Source of the DNA: Hoeflea_A sp963921345
Lineage (GTDB): Bacteria > Pseudomonadota > Alphaproteobacteria > Rhizobiales > Rhizobiaceae
Assembly: GCA_963921345.3 (NCBI GenBank)
Contig: CAWUFE020000007.1
Span: 3,286,001 to 3,350,000, forward strand
Direction: 5' to 3'
Length of the DNA: 64,000 nt
This document shows, in pieces, positions 45,831 to 54,647 of the stretch. Each line of letters opens with the position of its first letter. Position 1 is the stretch's first letter. The translations under genes and the position numbers were made by a program. The notes beneath the pieces were generated by a model. It was not told the origin of the DNA. It saw only the letters and a program-made list of their open reading frames with translations, and ran no database searches.

Positions 45831-46816
45831 AAGCCTGGGTTTCAGGAACCGTTCCGGGAATCGAGGCGCTGGCGCTGGATGACGTTGCGCAGCCAAAGCC
45901 CGAGGATGGCAATCTGCTGGTCAGGGTCAGCCATGCCGCGTTGAACTTCGCCGATCTGCTGATGATCGACGACCGCTACCAGGTCCGGCCGCCGCGCCCT
46001 TTCATTCCGGGCCAGGAAGTCGCCGGAACCGTGGTGACGGCGCCGGCGGGATCGGCCTTTGCCGAGGGTGACCAGATCGTCAGCAAGGTCCTGTGGGGCG
46101 GCTTCGCGGAATATGTCAATGTCCGCGAAGACATGGCGATCCCCCTGCCCTCCGGCACCGGCCTCGCCGCTGCCGTCGCGCTGCCGGTTTCCTACGTGAC
46201 CGCGATCGTCGCTCTCGACCATTGCACGCGGGTGGAACCCGGACAGACCGTGCTGGTGCATGCGGCCGCCGGAGGCATCGGGCTTGCCTGCGTGGAAGTG
46301 GCGACGGCGCGCGGCGCGACGGTCATCGCCACGGCCGGCGCCGCGGATCGACTGGCACTCGCCCGGGAACATGGTGCTGCCGAAGGCATCAACTACCGGG
46401 ACGAAAACTGGTTCCAGCAGGTCAAGACGCTGACCGGCGGACGCGGCGCCGATATCATTGTCGACCCGGTCGGCGGAAAGATCGGCGAGGACAGCCTGCG
46501 CTGCCTGGCGATGGACGGCACGCTGCTGATCGTCGGCTTTTCGTCCGGAAAGATGCCGCTACTGGCGGCCAACCGGCTGCTCCTCAAGCGAGCCAGCGCC
46601 AAGGGCGTCTACTGGAACCACGACAGCGATGCGGCGATGCTCGCCGAGGTCAACCGGGAACTGACGGCGCTGCTGGAGGCCGGCAGCATCAGGCCGGTCG
46701 TCGACGACCGCTATCGCCTGCAGGACCTGCCGCGCGCCCTCGACGACCTCGCCAACCGGCGGACGACCGGCAAGATCGCCCTGCGCGTGCGCCCGGATGG
46801 AGAAGGCCATGAATGA
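45827..46816 (+). CDS. NADPH:quinone oxidoreductase-like MDR protein
   Basis: A 329-residue medium-chain dehydrogenase/reductase without the structural-zinc cysteines, so of the quinone-oxidoreductase or enoyl-reductase branch. Seen are NFADLLMIDDRYQ, PFIPGQEVAGTV, the nucleotide-binding VLVHAAAGGIGLACVEVATA and GGRGADIIVDPVGG. It is translationally coupled to the IclR gene and overlaps the CoA-transferase gene by 8 bp. In this setting it may reduce an alpha,beta-unsaturated acid or CoA ester, which is inference. Confidence 0.88.
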   Translation: MKAWVSGTVPGIEALALDDVAQPKPEDGNLLVRVSHAALNFADLLMIDDRYQVRPPRPFIPGQEVAGTVVTAPAGSAFAEGDQIVSKVLWGGFAEYVNVREDMAIPLPSGTGLAAAVALPVSYVTAIVALDHCTRVEPGQTVLVHAAAGGIGLACVEVATARGATVIATAGAADRLALAREHGAAEGINYRDENWFQQVKTLTGGRGADIIVDPVGGKIGEDSLRCLAMDGTLLIVGFSSGKMPLLAANRLLLKRASAKGVYWNHDSDAAMLAEVNRELTALLEAGSIRPVVDDRYRLQDLPRALDDLANRRTTGKIALRVRPDGEGHE

Positions 46817-48008
46817 TCAAAGCGCCAGCCTGCTGGGCGGCATCCGCGTGCTCGACCTGACGCGGGTCATGTCCGGGCCGTTCTGCACCTCCATGCTGGC
46901 CGATCTCGGCGCCGAGGTGATCAAGATCGAGATGCCGGAGGGCGGCGACGAAGGCCGCTCCTTCGGGCCCTTCGTCGACGGCGAAAGCAGCTATTTCATG
47001 CTGCTCAACCGCAACAAGAAGAGCGTCACGGTCAACATGAAATCGGCCGAGGGACGGGATCTCATCCGCGCGCTGATCCCCAAATGCGACGTTCTCATCG
47101 AGAATTTCCGGCCGGGCGTCATGGCGCGTCTGGGCCTCGACGAGCCTTCGGTCCGCGCCCTGAACGGCAACATCGTCTATACCAGCATTTCCGGTTTCGG
47201 CCAGGACAGCCCGCTGAAGGACTGGCCGGCGTTCGACCTGGTCATCCAGGCGATGAGCGGGTTGATGAGCCTGACCGGCCCGAAGGGCGGACCGGCGACG
47301 GCGGTCGGCGAATCGGTGGCCGACGTGTGCACCGGCATGTTCGCGGCGTTCGGCACGGTGGCGGCGCTTTTCGACCGCGAACGGACCGGCAAGGGCAGGC
47401 ATATCGACGTGGCGATGCTCGATTGCATGATGTCGATGCAACTGACCGGCCTGGCCCGCCAGCTCTACAAGGACGACACGCCGCGGCCGGCGGGCAATCG
47501 CCATCCAGTCACCTATCCGGTCGATTCGTTTCCAACACGGACCGGCGACATCGTCATGGTGTGCTTTTCCGACCGCACCTTCGCTTCGCTGGCGGCGCTG
47601 ATGGGCAATCCGGATATGGCCGACGATCCGAAATTCGCCAGCAACGCGGCGCGCAACGAGAACGAAGAGCTTCTGCGTTCGAGGATCGCCGCGTGGACCG
47701 GGACCGTGACCCAGGACGAAGCCATTGCATCGCTGCTCGAGGCCGGCATACCCGCGGCCCCTGTCTGGGACCTCGGCCAGCTGGCCGGTTCCGATCATGT
47801 CGCCCGACGCGGTCTCGTCGTGTCAGGCTCGCACCGCTCCCTCGGCGAGGTCCCGCTGGTGCCGCAGCCGGTCAAGTTCTCTCATGCCGATAACACGCCG
47901 GATCCGACGACGCCGACGCTCGGGGAGCATACGGAAAGCGTGCTCGTGACGCTCGCCGGCGCAGCGAGGAAGACCGTCGAAACGCTGCGCGAAAAGAAGG
48001 TTGTCTAG
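46809..48008 (+). CDS. class III (CaiB/BaiF) CoA-transferase
   Basis: The 399-residue protein belongs to the family III CoA-transferases. The N-terminus (LLGGIRVLDLTRVMSGPFCTSMLADLGAEVIKIE) and GRHIDVAMLDCMMSM, which carries the family's catalytic Asp, are clear. Length is typical. It would activate a carboxylic acid by transferring CoA from a donor such as succinyl-CoA. I chose the ATG at 46809 (MNDQSA), overlapping the upstream gene by 8 bp. The acceptor is probably the compound imported by the TRAP system. Confidence 0.92.
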   Translation: MNDQSASLLGGIRVLDLTRVMSGPFCTSMLADLGAEVIKIEMPEGGDEGRSFGPFVDGESSYFMLLNRNKKSVTVNMKSAEGRDLIRALIPKCDVLIENFRPGVMARLGLDEPSVRALNGNIVYTSISGFGQDSPLKDWPAFDLVIQAMSGLMSLTGPKGGPATAVGESVADVCTGMFAAFGTVAALFDRERTGKGRHIDVAMLDCMMSMQLTGLARQLYKDDTPRPAGNRHPVTYPVDSFPTRTGDIVMVCFSDRTFASLAALMGNPDMADDPKFASNAARNENEELLRSRIAAWTGTVTQDEAIASLLEAGIPAAPVWDLGQLAGSDHVARRGLVVSGSHRSLGEVPLVPQPVKFSHADNTPDPTTPTLGEHTESVLVTLAGAARKTVETLREKKVV

Positions 48009-48011
48009 CGC

Positions 48012-49676
48012 ATGACCGCGAACGCCACCCGCAGGAACCGCAGGATCGTCAGGGCGCCGACCGGTGCCGAGCTCAACGCCAAGAGCTGGCAGACCGAGGC
48101 GCCGTTGCGGCTGATGATGAACAATCTCGATCCGGACGTCGCCGAACGGCCGGAAGAGCTGGTGGTCTATGGCGGCATCGGCCGGGCCGCCCGCAACTGG
48201 GAGTGCTTCGACGCCATCGTCGACGCCCTGAAGGTGCTGCAAGACGACGAAACGCTGCTGGTGCAGTCGGGCAAGCCGGTCGGCGTCCTCAGGACCCATC
48301 GAATGGCGCCGCGAGTGCTGATCGCCAACGGCAATCTGGTGCCCAACTGGGCCAACTGGGAGACCTTCAACGAACTGGATCGCATGGGGCTGACCATGTA
48401 CGGCCAGATGACCGCCGGTTCGTGGATCTATATCGGATCGCAGGGAATCGTTCAGGGAACATACGAGACGTTCTGCGAAATCGGCCGCCGCCACTTCGGC
48501 GGCGAGACGGCCGGCCGGCTGCTGGTCACCGGGGGCCTCGGCGGCATGGGTGGCGCCCAGCCGCTGGCGGCGACCATGGCCGGCTACAACGCCCTGGTGG
48601 TGGAATGTCAGCGCGACAAGATCGCTTTCCGCATGCGCACCGGCTATCTCGACCGATCGGCGGCCTCGCTGGACGAAGCGCTGGCGCTGATCGAAGCAGC
48701 GGACGCGCCTTTGTCGGTCGGGCTTGTCGGCAACATCGTCGATGTCCTGGACGAGCTGCAGGCACGCGACATCGTGCCGGACGTGCTCACCGACCAGACG
48801 TCGGCGCACGACCCGATCAACGGCTATCTGCCGACCGGCTGGAGCGTCGCCGAATGGGAGGAGCTGCGCCAGCGCGATCCGGCGCGGGTTTCCGCCGAAG
48901 CCCGCAAATCCATGGCGCGACAGGTCGCCATGATGCTCGATTTTCAAGCCCGCGGCGCCGTGGTGCTTGAATACGGCAACAATCTGCGCGCGATGGCGCA
49001 GGAGGCCGGCGCCGACAACGCCTTCGGCTTTCCGGGTTTCGTCGAGGCCTATGTGCGGCCGCTGTTTTGCGAGGGCAAGGGACCGTTTCGCTGGGTGGCG
49101 CTTTCCGGCGATCCCGAGGACATCTACCGGACCGACGCCAAGGTGCGCCAACTGCTGCCCGACGACGCGTTCCTGCACAACTGGCTCGACAAGGCGCGCG
49201 AGCATATCCGCTTTCAGGGCCTGCCGGCGCGCATCTGCTGGGTCGGCCTCGGCGATCGCCACCGGCTCGGCCTCGCCTTCAACGAGATGGTGCGCAACGG
49301 AGAACTCAGCGCTCCGATCGTGATCGGGCGCGACCATATGGATTCGGGCTCGGTCGCCAGCCCCAACCGGGAGACGGAGGGCATGAAGGACGGCTCCGAC
49401 GCCATCTCCGACTGGCCGATCCTCAATGCCCTGCTCAACGCCGCCAACGGTGCCACCTGGGTGTCGTTTCACCATGGCGGCGGCATGGGCATGGGCTTTT
49501 CGCAGCACGCCGGCATCGCCCTGCTTGCCGACGGATCGCCGGAGGCCGACGAAATCATAGGCCGTACCCTGTGGAACGATCCGGCCACCGGTGTGATGCG
49601 CCACGCCGATGCCGGATATGAGGCGGCGATCCGCTGCGCCGACAAACACCGCCTTACCCTGCCGATGACCCGTTAA
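48012..49676 (+). CDS. hutU: urocanate hydratase (urocanase) family protein
   Basis: A 554-residue urocanase, of normal length. The family signature FQGLPARICW is exact and supplies the catalytic-region Cys. LGGMGGAQPLAATMAG and TDQTSAHDPINGYLP (NAD-binding region), PLFCEGKGPFRWVALSGDPEDIY and DHMDSGSVASPNRETE are present. It normally hydrates urocanate in histidine degradation, but hutH, hutI, hutG and hutC are absent; the gene follows a CoA-transferase by 3 bp instead. Small changes in otherwise conserved stretches (VTGGLGG for the usual LTAGLGG, AFGFPGF for AFDFPGF, recalled from memory) leave room for a related imidazole substrate. Confidence 0.9.
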   Translation: MTANATRRNRRIVRAPTGAELNAKSWQTEAPLRLMMNNLDPDVAERPEELVVYGGIGRAARNWECFDAIVDALKVLQDDETLLVQSGKPVGVLRTHRMAPRVLIANGNLVPNWANWETFNELDRMGLTMYGQMTAGSWIYIGSQGIVQGTYETFCEIGRRHFGGETAGRLLVTGGLGGMGGAQPLAATMAGYNALVVECQRDKIAFRMRTGYLDRSAASLDEALALIEAADAPLSVGLVGNIVDVLDELQARDIVPDVLTDQTSAHDPINGYLPTGWSVAEWEELRQRDPARVSAEARKSMARQVAMMLDFQARGAVVLEYGNNLRAMAQEAGADNAFGFPGFVEAYVRPLFCEGKGPFRWVALSGDPEDIYRTDAKVRQLLPDDAFLHNWLDKAREHIRFQGLPARICWVGLGDRHRLGLAFNEMVRNGELSAPIVIGRDHMDSGSVASPNRETEGMKDGSDAISDWPILNALLNAANGATWVSFHHGGGMGMGFSQHAGIALLADGSPEADEIIGRTLWNDPATGVMRHADAGYEAAIRCADKHRLTLPMTR

Positions 49677-49698
49677 GAACAGACCGAGGAGCCCTGTC

Positions 49699-49989
49699 AT
49701 GACCGCCTATGTGATTTCGCGGGTGAGCATCAGCGATGCCCAGGCCATGAGCGACTATATCGACCGCGCGCCACCCGGTGTTGCCGCTCATGGCGGCCGC
49801 TATCTGGTGCGCACCGGCGACATCGATTGCCTGGAAGGCCAGGCGGATTACGAGCGGGTGGTGGTCGTCGCCTTTCCCGACAAGGAAAAGGCGCTCGCCT
49901 GGTACAATTCGAGCGACTATGCGCCGCTGCGCGAGCAGCGCTGGAACGCCGCCGACTCCCACATCATCGTCGTTCCGGGCGCCGACTGA
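49699..49989 (+). CDS. DUF1330 family protein
   Basis: A 96-residue ferredoxin-like alpha-beta protein of the DUF1330 group. MTAYVISRVSISD, YLVRTGDIDCLEG and VVVVAFPDKEKALAWYNSSDYAPLREQRWNAA are the characteristic stretches. These proteins resemble small dimeric monooxygenase/isomerase folds, and no activity is established. It starts 22 bp after the urocanase gene with GAGGAG upstream and closes the catabolic operon. Confidence 0.88.
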   Translation: MTAYVISRVSISDAQAMSDYIDRAPPGVAAHGGRYLVRTGDIDCLEGQADYERVVVVAFPDKEKALAWYNSSDYAPLREQRWNAADSHIIVVPGAD

Positions 49990-49995
49990 CCGTCG

Positions 49996-50844
49996 TCATC
50001 CGGCTTTTTCGTCGGCCAGAAGCGCGTCGAAATCGCTGGCCGCGTGGCGCTCGCGCAGCTGGTCGTTGCGGTTCACGCGACGGCCGCGCTTCACCGCCGG
50101 TCGTGCCGCGACCTCGTCTGTCCAGCGGTGGACGTTCTTGTAGCTCGGTCCGTCGATGAATTCGCCGGCCTCGTAGACCTTGCCTTTTGCAAGGGCTCCA
50201 TACCAGGGCCAGATCGCCATGTCGGCGATGGTATAGTCGTCGCCAGCGATATAGCGGTTTTCGGCAAGCTGCCGGTCGAGTACGTCGAGCTGGCGCTTCA
50301 CCTCCATTGTGTAGCGGTCGATGGCGTATTTGATCTTCTCCGGCGCATAGGCATAGAAGTGGCCGAAGCCGCCGCCGAGATAGGGCGTGCTGCCCATCTG
50401 CCAGAACAGCCAGTTGAGCGCCTCGGTGCGTTCGGCCGGATCGTCGGGCAGGAATGCGCCGAACTTCTCGGCCAGGTAAAGCAGGATCGAGCCGGATTCG
50501 AAAACCCGAACGGCCGGCGACACGCTGCGGTCGATCAGCGCGGGGATCTTGGAATTGGGGTTGGCGCCGACGAAGCCGCTGCCGAACTGGTCCCCCTCGC
50601 CGATGTCGATGAACCAGGCATTGTATTCGGCGCCCGCATGGCCGGCTTCGAGCAGCTCCTCCAGCATGACCGTGACCTTGATGCCGTTGGGCGTGCCCAG
50701 CGAATAGAGCTGCAGCGGGTGCTCGCCGACCGACAGGTCCTTGTCATGGGTCGCGCCGGCGATCGGCCGGTTGATCTTGGCAAAGCGCCCGCCGCTCTCG
50801 TCTTCCCATTTCCAGACCTTCGGCGGCTCATAGGTATCGGTCAT
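49996..50844 (-). CDS. yghU: YghU-type glutathione S-transferase family protein
   Basis: A 282-residue GST-fold protein. The long N-terminal extension before the thioredoxin domain, LYSLGTPNGIKVTVMLEE (Thr and Asn of the glutathione-binding motif), NSKIPALID, ESGSILLYLAEKFG and the helical C-terminal domain (FWQMGSTPYLGGGFGHFY) match E. coli YghU, a glutathione-dependent disulfide-bond reductase/organic peroxidase. It is monocistronic and converges with the DUF1330 gene, 6 bp apart. Confidence 0.9.
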   Translation of the reverse strand: MTDTYEPPKVWKWEDESGGRFAKINRPIAGATHDKDLSVGEHPLQLYSLGTPNGIKVTVMLEELLEAGHAGAEYNAWFIDIGEGDQFGSGFVGANPNSKIPALIDRSVSPAVRVFESGSILLYLAEKFGAFLPDDPAERTEALNWLFWQMGSTPYLGGGFGHFYAYAPEKIKYAIDRYTMEVKRQLDVLDRQLAENRYIAGDDYTIADMAIWPWYGALAKGKVYEAGEFIDGPSYKNVHRWTDEVAARPAVKRGRRVNRNDQLRERHAASDFDALLADEKAG

Positions 50845-50973
50845 TATCGAACTCCGTTGAGAGGATCGCGGCCGCTTCCCGTCGGGCCGGATCCGGATAT
50901 CAGAAGGGGTCCGCTGTCAATTGGGGCAAAGGCGGCGCCGGGTCAATGGGTTGGCTGAAAACGATGCGGCCAG

Positions 50974-51804
50974 CTAGATCTCGTATCCCAATGCGGCGAC
51001 CCTGTCGCCGTGGTGTTTTCTGAACCTGGCGATCAGATCGTCTGGAAGAACATCCCTGTAGAGACCGGGCTTCTGTTTCCAGAAGAATTTTCCGTTGACC
51101 TTGGTTTTTTCCCCAGCCGCGGACAGCGCCTCCCGGACCTGCTGTTTGGACTGTCCCAGCATATCGCATAGGGGCTGCATCGCCTCGACACCGTTGAAAA
51201 CCATATCCTCATATTTGAGGCACGCGATCGGAACCTGTCGCCCACCTTGTTCAACAACGTCCCTCGCGGTCCAGTACTCCATGTTCTCGAACCAGCTCTT
51301 CGGTGCAGCGAAGCTTGGCTGCAGGGTCCCGTAAAGAATGAAGGCATCCAGAAACACCTCGATCGAGCCGTTGGCAACGACATCCTCGACGGATTCGACG
51401 GGCAGGAAATAGTTCCTGGCGCCTGCGGGGCCGCCGACGTCGGCGCGAAGAAAGTTCAGATAGGACAGGAACACGTCGAGCGGATGCCGGGTAATGTAGA
51501 TGATCCCGTGGTGGTTTATTTTCTGGCCGCCATTCTGCGAAACGATCTCGCCGCAATGGGATTTGTAAAACTTGACAGCCATCCGATTTCCGATCCTGGT
51601 CGATCGCGCGTCGGCGATGACCCTTTGATGCATGTCGGGGATGCTCTTCAGATCTTTCTTGTCGAATTCTCGAAAATACAGGGAAGACACGATATGCCGT
51701 ATCCACGTATTTCCGGATTTCGGAAATGAATATATTCCGATATACGGAACGTTACTGCTCATCTTCAACAACATGTGAATTTTCCTTAGCGAATTTGGAC
51801 GCAT
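50974..51804 (-). CDS. PAPS-dependent sulfotransferase
   Basis: The 276-residue protein has the two PAPS-binding signatures of sulfotransferases: the 5'-phosphosulfate loop SFPKSGNTWIRH (about residues 26-37) and the 3'-phosphate region YITRHPLDVFLSYLNF. There is no signal peptide or membrane span, so it is cytosolic. Downstream in-frame ATGs at 51774 (preceded by AAGGA) and 51762 are credible alternative starts. It lies 12 bp after the ABC ATPase of the glycan exporter and ends the cluster, suggesting that the exported glycan or its lipid carrier is sulfated. Confidence 0.88.
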   Translation of the reverse strand: MRPNSLRKIHMLLKMSSNVPYIGIYSFPKSGNTWIRHIVSSLYFREFDKKDLKSIPDMHQRVIADARSTRIGNRMAVKFYKSHCGEIVSQNGGQKINHHGIIYITRHPLDVFLSYLNFLRADVGGPAGARNYFLPVESVEDVVANGSIEVFLDAFILYGTLQPSFAAPKSWFENMEYWTARDVVEQGGRQVPIACLKYEDMVFNGVEAMQPLCDMLGQSKQQVREALSAAGEKTKVNGKFFWKQKPGLYRDVLPDDLIARFRKHHGDRVAALGYEI

Positions 51805-51816
51805 GGGCTCACGCTT

Positions 51817-52584
51817 CTAGCGGGAGATCAACTGGACTTTGTTTGCTTTGTCGCCTCCGGTGCCACCCAGGATGTTGCCTATATCTCCGCACCCGACGAA
51901 CCGGCCCTTCTCCAGTCTGAGAGCCTTGTTGCACAGGCGCCGGAGCAGAGCCTCGTTGTGCGATGCGATGACGACAATTCCGGTCCGGGCGATGAACTCG
52001 TCCATCCGCTCGGCGGCTTTTTTCTGAAACGACTTGTCGCCGGCACCGATCCATTCGTCCATCAGCAGAATATCGGGCGCAAAGGCGGTCGACGCCGCGA
52101 ACGCCAGCCGGGCCGCCATTCCCTGGGAATAGGACCGCAGCGGCATGTCGATGAACTCTCCGAGTTCGCTGAACGCGATGACGTCATCCAAAACCGAGTC
52201 GATCTGCTCTCTGCTCCAACCGCGCACGAGGCCGCGCAGATAGACGTTTCGCCGCCCTGTTGCTTCGGGTTTGAACCCCAGCCGTGGGTTGAACAGGGCC
52301 TCCAGCCGGCCGTCGACTTCAACTGTGCCACTCGTCGGTTCGATAATTCCGGCGAGCGCCAGAAGCAGGGTGGACTTGCCTGCGCCGTTCAGCCCGACGA
52401 GCGCCAGACGGTCGCCGGCCTGAAGCGAAAAACTGACACCGCTCAGCGCCCTGACGGCGGGTCTGCCGTTGCTGCCGGTAACGAAACGGCCGTCGCCGCC
52501 TCCGGCTTTGACCGACGCGGCGCCTAGGCCTCGGGTCAATACCGGAAATTCGATGGTGAGGTTCCTGGCAGTAAGGGTCGCCAT
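51817..52584 (-). CDS. ABC-2 polysaccharide export ATPase (Wzt/TagH/KpsT-like)
   Basis: A 255-residue ATPase with Walker A GLNGAGKSTLLLALAG, signature SYSQGMAARLAFA and Walker B DILLMDEWIGAGD. MDEWIGAGD and SYSQGM are characteristic of exporters for O-antigen, capsule and teichoic acid. No C-terminal glycan-binding domain is present, so it is the short KpsT-like type. I chose the ATG at 52584, with the permease stop 2 bp upstream. A 20-residue Gly-rich insertion before the Walker A region is unusual. Confidence 0.92.
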   Translation of the reverse strand: MATLTARNLTIEFPVLTRGLGAASVKAGGGDGRFVTGSNGRPAVRALSGVSFSLQAGDRLALVGLNGAGKSTLLLALAGIIEPTSGTVEVDGRLEALFNPRLGFKPEATGRRNVYLRGLVRGWSREQIDSVLDDVIAFSELGEFIDMPLRSYSQGMAARLAFAASTAFAPDILLMDEWIGAGDKSFQKKAAERMDEFIARTGIVVIASHNEALLRRLCNKALRLEKGRFVGCGDIGNILGGTGGDKANKVQLISR

Positions 52585-52585
52585 C

Positions 52586-53401
52586 TTAAAGCCAATAGTA
52601 AATTCGCGAACGGAAGGCGGAAAACGCCGCCAATCCAGCGATCCAGAAAAATGCGGTGATCCCTGCCCAGACGGCGAGAGCATCCAGTGGGATGACCCCG
52701 TAGATCACCGGATCCCGAAACAGCGCCAGGATGTAGCTGAACGGATTCAGCCGGGCGATCGTTTCGAGGAACGTTCCCGGAACCGGTATCCAGATGATCG
52801 GGGTGGCGAAGAACAGGAGCCGCACCGCAGTTCCGATAAACTGCTGCAAATCCCTGCTGTGGGTGCACAGGATGCCCAGCAGCAATTGCACTGGAACGGC
52901 CGTCAGTAGAAACAGCGGAATGGCAAGCAAACCGAGCAACAGGCCCGGAAGGCTGTAGGCGCCGAACAGGACGACCAGCACATAGGCGACCAGCAGATTG
53001 ATACCGTCCTGCAGAGCGAGGCGCCAGATCGTCTGATAGATATGGATCGAATAGGGCAGCTTGACCCCTTTGATCCAACTTTCGGACGATATGAAAACCG
53101 CGCTGCCGGTGACGACGATGTGGGAAACGAACTGCCAGATCAGAAAGCCTGTCACCACCCATGTCGTGAAAACGTCCGCGTCCTTGGCATTGAGCCCGGC
53201 GAACACGATGATCTTGACAACCGAGAACGCACCGAAGGAAATCGCGATCCAGACCAGACCCAGCAGGGTGCGGCGGTAGGAATGGCGCAATTCCTCATAG
53301 CCGAACGTTGTCCAGAGGCGCCAACTGGTGAGGCCTTCCGCCAGGTCCTGGATCGCCCTTGTGAAGGCCTGATTCCGCGGCGCGTATTCAAAGGTGTGCA
53401 T
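52586..53401 (-). CDS. ABC-2 polysaccharide export permease (Wzm/KpsM-like)
   Basis: A 271-residue membrane protein with six predicted spans. The cytoplasmic N-terminus ends in LRHSYRRTLLGLVWIAISFGAF, the usual start of KpsM/Wzm/TagG permeases, and RDLQQFIGTAVRLLFFATPIIW occurs near the fifth span. I chose the ATG at 53401 (MHTFEYAP). Together with the ATPase it exports a lipid-linked glycan across the inner membrane. Confidence 0.92.
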   Translation of the reverse strand: MHTFEYAPRNQAFTRAIQDLAEGLTSWRLWTTFGYEELRHSYRRTLLGLVWIAISFGAFSVVKIIVFAGLNAKDADVFTTWVVTGFLIWQFVSHIVVTGSAVFISSESWIKGVKLPYSIHIYQTIWRLALQDGINLLVAYVLVVLFGAYSLPGLLLGLLAIPLFLLTAVPVQLLLGILCTHSRDLQQFIGTAVRLLFFATPIIWIPVPGTFLETIARLNPFSYILALFRDPVIYGVIPLDALAVWAGITAFFWIAGLAAFSAFRSRIYYWL

Positions 53402-53483
53402 TGACTGGCTTCGGCTTTGCGAGATTGAAGGAGCTTGCGGCGGCGGTGAGACGCGCTTCACCACGTGCTGGGGTCAACGGAAG

Positions 53484-54647
53484 TCAGGCGATGGCGCGCT
53501 TTCGAAGCGCCCGCACCACCCTCAGTCCGAACCGGAGCCCGGGAAGGCGTCTGGCGAACCATCCGATCTCCTCCCTCAGTCTGATGGTCGACGCCTCCTG
53601 GCCTCGCAAACCCCGGTTGTGCAGCCTGAGCAGCAGGTGAAGATAGCGGTCGAAATTCCTGTTTGCGAACCGGCAGATGTTGAAATAGGCATTGGTCAGC
53701 CCCGCCTCGCGCGGAGACACATCCGGATGCGGCGCCGTCGACACAAAAAAGAGGATCTTCTTCGTCCGCTCCGGCCATTCGGATCGACCTTGGCAGAAAC
53801 TCTCGCGCGCGTTGCGTCCGAGTTCTTCGGCCGCCGCCCTGTCCAGAACAAAATCGCTGCCCCGCGGCGGCCGGTCGTAGTCGATCAACAATCCGTTGTA
53901 GCCGTCGACGATATACTCGTTGGCTGTAGGCCTGTCGTTGGCGATGACGCACATGCCCCTGCTCATTGCCTCCAGAAGGGTGTGACCGATACCTTCCGTC
54001 CGTCTCGGACACACAAAGATGTTGGCCTTCCTCAAGGCATCGCGGTAGGCGCTCCCGTCTTTGTCGAAATGGGAGACCGAGCAGGTCGGATCGGGTTCCC
54101 AGTCGGCCGCAGAGCTGAAGTCGGGTGCATTGTGGATGTGGATCGAATTCGCCACGCCGCCCAGCAGCTTCCTGACAAACCGGTAGTCGAGCCCCTCTTC
54201 GGGGCGGCGCTGCCAGAACAAGGCGTGCAAGTCTTCGAACTCGGCCAAATCGGGATCGGGTTCTTTGGCTCCGTAGTACTTCACATACAGACTGTCGATG
54301 CCGAGGCGCCGATGCCGATTGTGCAGGGTTTCGGAGAAATTGACGAAGTGGGCCTGACGCATCGGCAGCCAGTACCAGTCCGGCACTCCCTCCACACCGT
54401 CGAACATGGGAATGCAGACGACCCTCAGGCCGCGCAGCAGGAAATACGGCGCGCAGAACTCCGTCTGCCAGCAGACAACCAGCTCGTATCCGGCGTCCGC
54501 GATTTCCTGCATCAGGGCCCGCGGGTCGGGCTCCAGGAAATACCGGTGCACGTCGAACCGTTCTTCCAGTAGTTCGACAAAAAAATCGGCCGAGCCGGTC
54601 TTCTGATGGGCCGGATGGTCAACGAAGGCGATCAGCTGTTTTTGCAA
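53484..54647 (-). CDS. glycosyltransferase (GT-B fold, group 1 type)
   Basis: The 387-residue protein has the C-terminal nucleotide-sugar site of GT4-like enzymes: FVCPRRTEGIGHTLLEAMSRGMCVI with the E-x7-E type Glu pair, followed by NEYIVDGYNGLLID. The N-terminal domain is less conserved. A TTG start at 54647 follows AAGGAG by 8 bp and overlaps the preceding glycosyltransferase gene by 16 bp. It would add one sugar to the glycan handled by the exporter. Donor and acceptor are not known. Confidence 0.85.
   Translation of the reverse strand: MQKQLIAFVDHPAHQKTGSADFFVELLEERFDVHRYFLEPDPRALMQEIADAGYELVVCWQTEFCAPYFLLRGLRVVCIPMFDGVEGVPDWYWLPMRQAHFVNFSETLHNRHRRLGIDSLYVKYYGAKEPDPDLAEFEDLHALFWQRRPEEGLDYRFVRKLLGGVANSIHIHNAPDFSSAADWEPDPTCSVSHFDKDGSAYRDALRKANIFVCPRRTEGIGHTLLEAMSRGMCVIANDRPTANEYIVDGYNGLLIDYDRPPRGSDFVLDRAAAEELGRNARESFCQGRSEWPERTKKILFFVSTAPHPDVSPREAGLTNAYFNICRFANRNFDRYLHLLLRLHNRGLRGQEASTIRLREEIGWFARRLPGLRFGLRVVRALRKRAIA

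Noticed and set aside
49315..49380. Ser in DHMDSGSVASPNRETE of the urocanase taken as loss of the catalytic Cys
   Set aside because: The catalytic-region Cys of urocanases is in FQGLPARICW, which is intact here; Ser at the other site is, as far as I recall, normal in Gram-negative enzymes.
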